From: Punica granatum
Taxonomy: Eukaryota > Streptophyta > Magnoliopsida > Myrtales > Lythraceae
Reading direction: 5' to 3'
Length of the DNA stretch: 64,000 nucleotides
Assembly (NCBI RefSeq): GCF_007655135.1
Contig: NC_045132.1
Span: 1,922,001 to 1,986,000, forward strand
Of this stretch, positions 48,301 through 59,500 are shown piece after piece. The notes below the pieces were generated by a model that was given only the letters and a program-made list of their open reading frames with translations, did no database searches and was not told the origin of the DNA. A program made the position numbers and the translations under genes. Within the stretch, counting starts at the first letter, position 1; every line of letters begins with the position of its first letter.

Positions 48301-49124
48301 CATGCGCTAGTTAATGATAAAAAGATATCAACAGACAAATACATGCACTAAAAGTACAAGGTTTCAATCTTACCCCGGTCTATCCCCCGTTAAGCGACTT
48401 GCGACATGTCCTTCTTTGGTGGTGTGCATTGACTTACTTTTTATCGAGTATAAGATTTAAAGGGTAGGACGAGTCGGGTATATTACCAGGTTTATGCTCC
48501 CAATATGCTATTGATGAGCTATTCTCAGTGTCATTTATCGGATACGAATATAAAAAACACGCGGTCTTCTTCTGGCCAACTTTGCAATGAATCATAAGTA
48601 GATAAGATCTGACAAATAGAAAGGAAAACAAAAGATCTGACAAAAAAAATTCTAATTTTTTGGATAAGGCGATGAGAAGAAAAATATTGTGCGCTTTTGT
48701 AATTGCTGTTTCTTCATTCTTCTTCCAGGATGAAGTAAGAACACCAAGTTAAGTTACGGCGTCAACCCATTTTTTGCGAAACTTCGGCCCACTTGTTTGA
48801 CGGAGTTTTCTGATGAAGATTATATCTATCTATCTTCTATATATATTTTGTATTTTCTGAATTAATGTGTTTGGAGGCTGACATTGAGCTGACGTTTCCC
48901 TTGATTTTGCGTGCATGACGTAACAAGTAATTTGTCGATAATGAATTAATCTATCTAAGAAGAAATTTCGCTTTGTATAGTATAAGTTGATCGAATATAG
49001 ATTGAACAATATCCACTTGAATTTTCATTCTAGTCTATACTTAGAATATTGACCTACATAATGAATAGTTCAAATACAAATTAACAAGAAGACAGAGTAA
49101 TGCACATATATGAGAAAGAGGGTG
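45344..49124. other. AT-rich spacer, no gene seen
   Basis: About 3.8 kb of AT-rich DNA with only short open frames (95 codons or fewer), none with recognisable similarity. Confidence 0.55.
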
Positions 49125-49235
49125 TACTGTAGTGGTAGATGTCATCGCCTGCTGTTAACCAAAGAGGTTGCATGATCGATCCTTCTTGTTGGACTACCTA
49201 ATTATTAAGATTTATTGTCCATTGTACATTGACCT
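49125..49235 (+). mobile_element. SINE-like tRNA-related fragment
   Basis: TGTAGTGGTAGATGTC at about 49129 resembles a box A, and GCATGATCGATCC at about 49172-49184 a degenerate box B. Spacing fits a tRNA-like head. Only one such copy is clear. Confidence 0.45.
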
Positions 49236-49649
49236 CATTTATTATCGAGAATCATATGCATATATCTTGTTCGATTTTGTAGGACAAATATTTGATAGAC
49301 CACCATTTATTTTTTCAGTGAACACCCTAATTTCGTAAAACCAATGAGCCCTAATTAATGCAGTTCGAGTCGAGTCAGTCTACTAGGGGTGATAGACCAT
49401 CAATTTTCAAATTATCGTATTAGATAAACGGCTGAGGATTTCTGACCCAACTTTGATCTAATGGCTAGGGGGGCATCTCTGTTCATGACACGAATCGACC
49501 TTTGATTGAACGGCGAGATGAACTCGATTTGACAGTAGGGGAGCGATGGCTTTGTGTTTGTTGTGGGTTATGGCTCGCGAACCAGAATGGGACGTGTGGC
49601 AATCTTATCCTCATGCACGCACGAAGCACGTGCCCGAGTAGAGGGGCAG

Positions 49650-50061
49650 TGTTAGGGACCGAGTTTTGAGCCCGACACTTAATGGGCCATGAGAGTCTCT
49701 GAAGCCCACTAAGGGGCGATGCTCTAGTGAGCCTAGCAGAGCCGTTAAAGACCCAGTGAAACCTATTAGCTGATGGGCTTAGTATAGGAAATTAGATGTC
49801 TTTCTTGATTTGTCGAGATGTGATGTCTAGGCAAATATCGAGAATCTCGTTGAATAAGGTAACAAATATCTTCATGATTATATATAAATATCAAGGTATG
49901 CCCATTATCTACAATTTACGTACTATTGCTCTCATGAGAATCCTAGATGACTTAAGTATCGGAGAGTGAAATCGGGCCACCACCCTAATCTTCCCCTTTT
50001 GAAGGTTATTCGAGAGGATGAGGTCGCACATGGATTCAACTCGAATCACAGGTCCATAACA
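49650..50061 (+). mobile_element. Ty3/gypsy-like 3' LTR
   Basis: A polypurine tract GAGTAGAGGGGCAG (ending 49649) precedes TGTTAGGGACCGAG, and the segment ends in GGTCCATAACA at 50061, giving TG...CA ends over 412 bp. Internally, TATATATAAATATC is TATA-like. TGACTTAAGTATCGGAG recalls the conserved segment seen near the end of many plant gypsy LTRs. Internal coding sequence upstream is not recognisable. Confidence 0.55.
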
Positions 50062-50690
50062 CTATTGTAGTAAAGAATATGGGTGAGGCTTTGCAGCTTT
50101 CTGAACAGGATCAGGTGGTTCTGTGGCCCATAAGCATGGTAAGTTCACCTCTTATAGTACTTTGGGAGCACATTAGACCTAAAAATGCCAAGATATCATG
50201 GAGTAAATCCATATGGTTTGTCGAAGATGTACCGAGAGCATCGTTTATCTGCTGGCTGACACTAAGGGATAGGTTGAACACAAAGAATAGATTGGCTTAT
50301 TGAGGAATCTATGCTGGTTCGATAGAGTGAGAATTTTGCGATCGCGAAACAGAGACAATAGAGCATCTCTTTTTCACATGTGTTGTTACAAGGGCCATCC
50401 GGTTAAGCTTGTTCAACAGGATTGGTTTTCAGAAATTAGACGTGGATTGGTCCTCTGAAATCGGATGGGTTAAAAATATGAAATGCAGATGGATGTCACC
50501 ATTCTCAAGTTGATGTGGTCTAGCTATGTCTACCACATTTGGAGGAATATAAGGATTTTTCAGAGGGAGGTCTCACCGATTGAAAGAATTATAAAGAGGA
50601 TATTTATATGTCAAGTTGAAGATTATCATACTGGCTAATCTCTCTTTTAAGATTGCTCAGTCTAAACTGGTTGTTTGCTTTAACATAACA
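50062..50690 (+). pseudogene. LINE zf-RVT remnant
   Basis: After a frame start at 50079, the translation contains HIRPKNAKISWSKSIWF and VPRASFICWLTLRDRLNTKN, the zinc-binding region (zf-RVT) at the C-terminal side of plant LINE or LINE-like reverse transcriptases. Downstream stops and shifts interrupt it, but ETEHLFFTCVV-like and RNIRIFQREVSPIERIIK-like stretches continue to about 50640. The reverse-transcriptase core is missing. Confidence 0.72.
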
Positions 50691-51060
50691 TGAAGTTTTG
50701 ATGTTTAGTGCTCTTTGGTGTTAGGATTATTCTTGAATAGGTGGATATTTATAAATACATTTGAAGTTTTGATCTAATGAGAAGTACCACTTATTCCAAA
50801 AGTAAAAAAAATATAATAATAAAATATCTTAGAGCACCATTCGTTGCTGTCCCTTACACATCGACATTGCTAAGATAAAGATGGGAAAGCAAACATGAGG
50901 ACATAAATAAACCTAGGACATGCCTGCTTCCGTGCAACCGCAAGCGCACCCACTAGTGATCGAGATGGGAGAAAAATGGAATCGGTCTAGCCAATACATA
51001 TAGCAACCAAGGACGGACCCAAAATTCAAACTAAGGCCGGAGGTAAAAGTCCTTAGGAAA
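50691..51060. other. Spacer
   Basis: No gene seen. It may include LINE 3' sequence and the flank of the solo LTR. Confidence 0.4.
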
Positions 51061-51520
51061 GCAATTGATGTGACAGAAAAAGTGACAAATTGGTACTCGA
51101 GAAAAATAGGTTCTGACGGGTCTGTCTCAAGGGAAATGGCTTCCGAAACACAACTCACGGCCTATAGCAGTGAAAAGATGAGATTTAGGCCAAATTTCAT
51201 CATTTATGGCATCAAACAGGTATTTTTACGTTATTTGGACGTTTTTGTAATTTTAGGAAAAGTTTATATCTTTTGTGTAGTTTAAGCGTTTTTAATCCTA
51301 TTTAAGTTATGTAAACCCCAGGGTTAAACAGTTGTTGTCTTTTTTATCATTCAATAAAGTTTGGAGCTACTGTACTCTTTACCCATTCTCAGATTTGATT
51401 AGAGTTGGATGCCAATTTACCAGGAATTCGAAGAATCAGTAGGGGTTGAAAGTCGTAGTTTTGGTATTTTGCGGAATCAACGGTTCTGTAACAGGTTTGC
51501 GTGTACGCTGCGTCAGCAAT
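51061..51520 (+). mobile_element. Solo LTR with 5-bp target-site duplication
   Basis: A 450-bp LTR at 51066-51515 begins TGATGTGACAG and ends CTGCGTCA. It is flanked by the direct repeat GCAAT (51061-51065 and 51516-51520), the 5-bp duplication made by LTR-retrotransposon integration. The presence of one LTR between the two duplications means that the interior was removed by LTR-LTR recombination. It is homologous to 1558-2020 along its length and includes an AATAAAGTTT poly(A)-type signal. Confidence 0.85.
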
Positions 51521-52557
51521 TAATGAGGAATATAGTTTTCCCAAGTTAAAGGCGATGAATATAAATATTATCACAATTTGAGTAATCATACTCTTAAGAC
51601 GGCGTATTTTAGAAGGGGCTGCTTACCCCCCTCAACCCCTATTCTTGAAAGCAACCTTACACTGGGACCAGCAAACTATTCACAAAATGGAATGTGTTTA
51701 GAGGATGCAGCGTGAAACTTCAAGCACGTAATTCAAGTGTGCCGTCTATCTCTGTCACGAGAATGAGATGTTCCTCGCGTTCATACATGATATATATATA
51801 TATATATATAAGTTATATCTCCATAATAAATAGGATTAAAAAGGTAATTTTGTATATAATATAAGGTCATAATGGTAAATGTCTAAATAAATAATTGTAA
51901 ATGTATATACAATTAGCATTAAATTAATAAATGCATATAAATCATTAAATAATTAATAATAATTTTATTATATAGACACATTCTTGATTTAAAAAAATGT
52001 AATTTCAAAATTTATTTATTTAGAAAAAAACACAACTACTGAAAATAACATATTTATAGAAAAACTTTTCAACATAATTAGTAATTAAAAGTCTACTGAT
52101 ATGCAATAAGCATATTTAAATATTGGACACATTTCAAATAATAAAAGAATAAACCTATTGTGATGATAGATGATTCGCACTTCTTTTTCTTTTTTCTTTT
52201 TTCTTTTTTTACAAATTATGTGAAAAGTCATCTATTTATAATTTTTTTAGATTCGATATTTAAAAAAATGTGATATGTTTTCTAAGTATAATATTATTTT
52301 CTTAATCCATATTTGGTATTATGATTCATTTTAAATTATCCTTAATTTGTTATAGTATGCACTAATATTTGAATGGTGTCAACATAATAATTTATATAAG
52401 ATAACCACTCTAACCAATAACCCGTGTATCGCACGGAAAAAAAAGTTAGTAATTATAAATAGAGTTGGCCATGAGACGATATGCATCAAGCAGAATAAAT
52501 GACCTATATATGTTCTTATTCAAATAGAATAAAACAGAGATAGGAGAAAATAAATAA

Positions 52558-52592
<35 letters not shown>

Positions 52593-52806
52593 TATAGTCG
52601 ATACAGAAAGCGCCCGTACTCTGAGAAATTCGTTATAGGATGCAGTGTGAAATTTTCAATACGTGATTAATTCAGCTTCTCGCCCATCTCTGTGAAAAAT
52701 ATGCAGCGTGACACGTTTTCTGAGAGGCCCATGGTGGCCCATAAGAAGATGGACCTGAAGGCCCAATTGAGATTAATTAGGTGGATACGTGTCCCAATTA
52801 TATTGT

Positions 52807-52835
52807 ACTAGTTTTTGGACCCGTGCGTCGTACGG
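52807..52835 (-). mobile_element. Helitron-like 3' terminus
   Basis: On the minus strand the hairpin CCGTACGACGCACGG is followed by GTCCAAAAA and CTAG, then T. The same type of hairpin (CCGTG... CACGG) lies at 52422-52436 without a clean CTRR end. Confidence 0.45.
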
Positions 52836-55177
52836 AGTTTAAAAAGAAATTTTATTTTAAAAGTTTAAATATGAAAAACAATAATTGATTTCGAAGTTAT
52901 AATAAAAGAATATCTATTACATATATATCAAAATTCTTAAGCAAAGAGTTCATGTAATATATACATCATTGCAATCAGTGTTATTAGAATCGGACCGGAC
53001 ATCGAACCAATCGAGGAATGAGTTCATGGGTTTATGAATTCAATCGGAAATTCGATGGGTTGGACCGCATGTTTAGTTATGAAATAAATATATATTTATT
53101 ATTTAAGAAAATAATATAAAATACAAGAAAATAATTGGAGAAGAAGAAGACCGATCTCTCAACAGTCCAACCCAACAATATTGCAAAGATAAGAAGCAGG
53201 AAAAGAGGCTTCTCCAATATCAGTCTCCTAGTCTCTCGATTAATATTTCGTCAAGTAGCTTCCAACCATCTCTAGCAACGTATTCTGAATCTATCTATTA
53301 ACATGTAAAAGAGGATCGATTGACATCACCCTAGCATTAACCAGGCAATGTCCCGATAAAACATCATTGTCTAGAAATTAGTCACTAACCTCCTCTAAAC
53401 AGATGCTAATCCATTCGACAATTCTTACTACAAAGCGAATAGTAACGACAAATATAAACTGATACCGCAACATCTCTTGTATCGGAATTGTTTCTGCCCT
53501 TCATCATAAGCCGATTCGCGACCTCAATTAGACCATCATACTCGGGCTTCTCCGAATCCCATCCAACCTCCTGTTCTATCCCTTAAAAGCAAACAACAAA
53601 TCATCATGACATCATCTCATCACAGCCCAGTCATTGCTCCAAAATGTAGCAACTTTATATATGCATTTATACATACATAAATATAAAACGGAGAACCTTA
53701 CCAAGGCATAATGAACTGCGGAACAAATTGAGAACAAGCACTCAGTTCTCTCATCATTGCAATTATCAATTTAATAGTAAAATTAGTCTAAAATTTGAAT
53801 AATTTTAAATAATATCATTAGTTTTATTTTAAGAAAGAATAAGAACTTCAAAATCTGTCAAAACTTGTAAACTTCATTATTATAGTTGACGTTCCATACA
53901 TTAAATTTTATAAATTTTGGCACTTTTAAATAAAATTACCTGGTCACTTTGATGAGAGTTTTATTTCATTAAATTTTTTTAAGATTAACTATAACACTAA
54001 AATTTTTTAAAATTAATTTTAAATTTATGTAAATTTAAATGATTATTTGCTTTTTATAATGATGAATATATTTAAATATCTTATTATTTAATAATAATAT
54101 GATAATAAGTGATAGGATTATTCTTTATACATTTTTAAATATTTTCTTTATAATATATATAAAATTGAATAAGTAAAAATTTTACCATTTTACTTCTATA
54201 TAATTTTGACGTTTTCTTTTCTACCCCTATTTAATGCATGGGTTACAACTATATATATATATATATATATATAGATGATAATTGATAGATAATGCCATGC
54301 GTTATAATTTCAATCAAACGCGTTAGTCTTACAAAACATGAAAATATTTAGACCACATGAATAGATTTTACCCACCATGAAGCAAAATGGCCAAACTCAA
54401 TTGGATAACCTTCAGCCCATGGCTATAACTAAACTGTATCATCCTACTGACCCGAAATGCAAAAGATCAAAGCTCTTGACCTTGTACATCGCCCGTCGCA
54501 TGCAGGATTGTCCGATCCCTCCGTATTTTTCCGTATGCTCGTTAGGACCTTAGTGCCCTTCAAGATGAACAGGACATCGTACCCTGTAATTTGAGGTCTT
54601 CCCAAGCTAAACCAGAAGAACAGTATATACATGACAAAGCAACTATAGTAACCGATACGCAAGGGAATCCGAGTGAGTGGAAGAGAGCCATAAATCGCGA
54701 GCATCAATTTAGGCAAAATTATCAAATGAGAAGAGAATAAGACCTGTTAATGAGATATTCGACCAAGTTTGACCCGATGGGATGGATGATAGATTGATCT
54801 TATCACGTTAGTCCTTGCCCGACGGGAGACCGGCATAGAAGGAAAGGAAATTTTGTCCCACATCAACCGTACCATTTTCAGTGCTTCATTTCAAATCTTG
54901 CAGCTAAAATCTCCGCATACCGTAATTAAATATGTTTTATTCAAGCGCAATATTAATTACGTGTATTATTCATTTTGTTAACAAGTATATATATATATAT
55001 ATTTTATATAATAAAAAATTGAGTACAGAGTAATAAATAGTGTATTATTGTAAATAGGGGTATAAACAAGCCGAGAGACATTCGCGGACCGTTCAGACTA
55101 GGTTCAATGAAAACTTGAATTCGGCTCGCTCTTATAAAGTTCAAGCTCGTCAATTAAACGAGCCGAGCTTAAACAAG

Positions 55178-55181
<4 letters not shown>

Positions 55182-55218
<37 letters not shown>
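55182..55218. repeat. (TA)n microsatellite
   Basis: About 18 TA units, the longest AT dinucleotide run in the window. Confidence 0.9.
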
Positions 55219-55220
<2 letters not shown>

Positions 55221-55958
55221 TTAATATATTTAGATATAATTATTAGATAGTATATACTATAGAAAAAAAAAAGAAAAATTATATATGAAAATTTTGACTG
55301 ATAAAATTTGAATCAAGTAAATACAATTATATATTTGTAATAAAAGTTTCGTGCAATGCACCGATGAAAAAACTTAGTATAGTCATATAACTCAACCTTT
55401 TTTGTTATAGGTGTACTTATCTTGACGAATTTGCCGATACGCGCTTTGAAGGTTCACTAATTATCTGTTCGGGGCCTAGGTGGGGCCAGACCCGCTTGAT
55501 AATTGACCTAACATATGCAAAGCATCACGATCAGATATAGCTTATACGACTCCTTATTTTATATCCGTACGGCCTTTATGGCTAAGATAATGATTATATA
55601 GGTTTCGTGATGAACTTGATTACTGTATAGATATTTTCATATAACATCGGAATCTATCCATCCATAATATAAAACAACAAAGAAATGAACAACTTTTATT
55701 TGTGATGGACACGATAATGAACTTCCCATAAAATTTATAGAAATAAATGGAATCACCTTATAAGATGACGTTGATCATCATCTAATGCGAGCAAATCTTG
55801 ATTGGTCATATTCCCCAATGACGCGATAAGAGGTAATCATAATTCACGACTTATTATCTATCAGTAACTTCGTGGATCTCTCTTATTTTAATTCTATCGA
55901 GAGCATCTCGCATCATGAGATGAGATAGGATGACGTGATGCTGATTTTACGGGATGAC

Positions 55959-56025
55959 CACGTGTGTTTGATATAATAATTTATAAATTCAGTTGGATAG
56001 AGAAATTGGGAACCGACAACGTCAG
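55959..56025 (+). promoter_or_regulatory. ALDH7 promoter: ABRE and DRE/CRT motifs
   Basis: CACGTGTG (ABRE/G-box) lies at 55959-55966 and ACCGAC (DRE/CRT core) at 56012-56017, followed by an AACGTCA motif. Both are upstream of the probable 5' UTR of the ALDH7 gene. ABRE plus DRE is the usual pairing in osmotic-stress and ABA-induced genes, and plant ALDH7B genes are known to be stress-induced. Confidence 0.55.
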
Positions 56026-56412
56026 CTTTGAAACCCACCTCAGGGGCTCCATCACTTCGATACAAAAAGGAGCTCTGTTATTACTAAAATCCAATCGGAA
56101 GCACTTTTCCAATGGGACACGTCTCTCCTCCTCTTTGTAATAAGAGAAGGGACAATGGCCGAAGAGGTAATTCTTAGCAACTTTATAGGCAATTAATTGT
56201 TCGGAAACTTCCTATTTCGGCAGGCTCGGGTCGGAGGATTTAATTACTGGCTGATCTCTGTTCCGACTCTGTCTCGGCCGATTCTTCGGCATCAAATAGT
56301 ACCGGCAGCGTTCCCTTCCCTCTTCTGCTCTCTCTCTCTCGCTCCATTTTCCTTCTTCCTCATCTTCACCTTCCCCTGCAACTCTCTCTCTCTGGTGGCG
56401 GAGGAAGTTCAG

Positions 56413-56536
56413 GTGAGATTTGGGGAGGCTTATCATCGTCATTCTCATGTTTACATTGATTTCCGTTCGATTGATTATCGGTGGCTTCAGGGAACGAGCG
56501 GTCCCGGTAATGTCTGTTCGTGTCTTTTCTGTGTAG
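56413..56536 (+). other. Intron in the ALDH7 5' UTR
   Basis: A donor TTCAG|GTGAG at 56413 and an acceptor TGTGTAG ending 56536 enclose 124 nt, two bases before the ATG at 56539. This explains the open reading frame that runs through the region, starting at 56197, as untranslated or intronic. Confidence 0.6.
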
Positions 56537-56538
56537 AG

Positions 56539-59500
56539 ATGAGCTTCGCGAAGAAGGAGTACGAGTTCCTGACGGAGATCGGCATCGGCCCCCGCAACTT
56601 GGGAGGATACGTCAGCGGTGCGTGGAAGGCTAGTGGCCCTGTCGTCTCCACCGTCAATCCCGCCAACAATCAGGTCTGGTCCCTGTTCTACTACTTCTAC
56701 TGGTATCACTTCCACTGCTGCGTATTTGCACGCATTCATGCGTTCCTGCGGGAAGCTTGGCGCTGTTCCTTTTTTGGCGTTCGTTCGTGCTGCGCTTGAG
56801 CTGATTGATTTCTATTCTGCGGCCGAAAATTCTTTTTTGATTGAACATCGTTAGGATCATGAACAAATTTTGTTTCTTTTAGCCAAAAATTCTTTCGCCG
56901 TGTATCATCAGTTCAGTCGACTTCGTCTTCTAATTAGCATAGGATATTTGATCATTGGGTTGTTTGTTATGGTAACACTAATGCTCCGTTTGGTTTCAAA
57001 AATTTGAACTTTGTTTAACTCTTCTGATTTTGGTCACAACTAATTTGTTCCCCTTTTGGGGTAGAGTTTGGGGCTTAGTCTCTCATGTTGTACTGGGTTA
57101 ATGGCCTAAGATGTAATCACTTTGATTAATGAAATTCGCCATTCATCCAAATTTTTTTTTTTTAACTTTTTAAGTTTAAATCAGCACACTACGTAACAAA
57201 AATACACATTTCCCAAGTAAATTTTAACTTTTAACTTTAACTCAACACACTACACAATAAAAACACACGTTTCCTAAGTCAAATTTATAATCCCATCTCA
57301 TTTGTCATTTTCCACAATCAAAATCAAAGTTATTTTAACTCTAAAACCAAACGAACTGTAAGAGTCTCGGCATGTTTTGTGGTGATCAAAAGTCCGTTTC
57401 TTTTTGGTTCATTTAGCTTGGTTCATTTAGCTAAGAAGTTCAAGAAATTATTTCTGCATTGTTCTGAAGCGGGTCGAATTTCGGCTTTCAACGGTTAATA
57501 ACATGAGAAAAATCATTTCAGGGTGGACCCTTTCCTGGAAACTATGCGTGGAGAACTTCTATATTTTCTGTATCGCTTCTTATTGATGCATTTGTTTCCA
57601 TTGGAAGAATGTGTTTGGTTGAAGCTTCTGGCTTGAGATGATTCCTCTGTGATTGGAGCCTCACCCTTAAGTAGCCCATGCAACTATGATTCCTTTATAT
57701 CTATTGCGGGTATTACATGGAATCGGTTCAGGGGGCAAACCTCCTAGTATGATATGGCTGCGTTTGCTTGTTTTCGTGAGGGATCTTTGTGTGGCTGGCT
57801 TTTGCTGGATGGTTTTTCTTGTTCCCTGCCTCGTGTGAGAAGGCATCAGTTGTAGGTGAAGGGAATGGTTAATTTGTTAATGGCTTTGACTATAATATAT
57901 GACATGACACTAATTAGTGTCGGAGGTGATGCAGGTAATTGCTGAGGTTGTTGAGGCATCCATTGAAGAATATGAAGAAGGAATGCGGGCCTGCTCTGAC
58001 GCAGCAAAAATATGGATGCAAGTGAGACATTCTGTTTACCTCTTCAATGTTATCTGACCCTACAAGGATCATGGAAAGAGTAATCTCTGAATGATTTCAA
58101 AAGAAGGCCAACTCACTTTTTTGGCTGTTTTCCTTTCTACTTTGCCTTTTCATGATCCATATTACCATCCTCATGGATTTAAAATCCTGTACTATTCCCT
58201 AAAATATGCATTAGGAACTGCTTGTAAACCCTTACTATGATCAATGGTGTTGCAGGTACCTGCACCAAAAAGAGGTGAGATTGTTAGACAGATTGGCGAT
58301 GCACTGAGAGCCAAACTCCAGCAGCTGGGTCGCCTTGTCTCACTTGAAATGGGAAAAATACTTCCTGAAGGAATTGGTGAGGTTCAGGTAGGTTATTCAA
58401 TTGGGCTAAAGTAGATTATTCTTATTCACTCTTGGTCAGAATAGTTGAGAATTAGTTGTCACATCTTTGTATATAGAAGTTACCTTGAAAACTTTTCTTT
58501 TTTTTTTTCTTTTTTTTTTCATTCATACGATTGAGCTCGGGGCAGCTTAGCGAAGGTCTAATAACGAGATCACTTTATCTTGTCCATGTTATCTAAATCT
58601 GTGAGCGCCTATTGGCAGGAGATTATTGATATGTGCGACTTTGCCGTGGGATTGAGTCGTCAACTGAATGGATCAGTTATACCGTCAGAACGTGAGTTTG
58701 AGCTTTTGTTATCCATCGTAGTTTTGCTATATTGTGATTGTAAATATTTTAATGTCCTAATGATTTGGCTCATTAAATAATCGCTAGCAATAAAGTTTCT
58801 ATGAATGTGTTCCACATCTTTTCCAACGAATAATAATCGCTGGCATAAGCTTCCATTTTCATTGTTGTCTGGATTGGTACTAGAATAATATCCTCTCTTT
58901 TTCTGCAGGTCCTAATCATATGATGTTGGAGGTGTGTACCAGATTATGATATCAATGATAACTTGGTGCAGCAGAATGTCCTGCTGATGTAATTTTTCTG
59001 TGCCTTTTTAACAGATGTGGAATCCTCTTGGTGTAGTTGGCGTAATTACAGCTTTTAATTTCCCATGCGCTGTTCTTGGTGAGCCCTGTAGCTCCTTTTT
59101 CTTATTTATTTAAAGTTGAGTTCAAAACTGATGTGAAAATTTGATGAGATCAGTAAATTTTTTAGACTTTTACAATATACAATACTTGATCGACTGATCT
59201 GCTTTGCTTGATTTGGATTATAGAACAAATTTTTAATTACTTATTTTCCTGGACTATTCCATTTTTCTTTATAAAATCTTGTGGCTTAATATATTTTATA
59301 ATGCGTTTCTTCAGGATGGAATGCCTGCATTGCTCTAGTATGCGGCAACTGTGTTGTTTGGTAAGAGCATGATTTCAGTTTTATTTTGGGGCAGAACTTA
59401 TCAAACTTGAACTTGTGTTAGGGAACTTTTGCTTGGTGAATCTTCCACTCTTTTTTTAGTACAATATACTCTACATAACCAATTCAGTTTCTTAAACTCA

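Larger units (their letters stand above)
51521..56190. other. AT-rich, repeat-rich spacer before ALDH7
   Basis: Holds four (TA)n microsatellites (about 51790-51811, 52562-52589, 54250-54273 and 55182-55218). It also has three Helitron-like hairpin motifs (52421-52445, 52807-52835 and 55350-55378), a pair of diverged direct repeats (about 51700-51770 and 52635-52700), and a GAGCCGAGC/GCTCGTTTAAT-type palindromic stretch at about 55125-55170. No gene seen. Confidence 0.55.

Noticed and set aside
56197..56538. Long open frame running into ALDH7 exon 1
   Set aside because: It crosses a good 5' UTR donor and acceptor and adds a sequence absent from the ALDH7 family, whose N-terminus starts at 56539.
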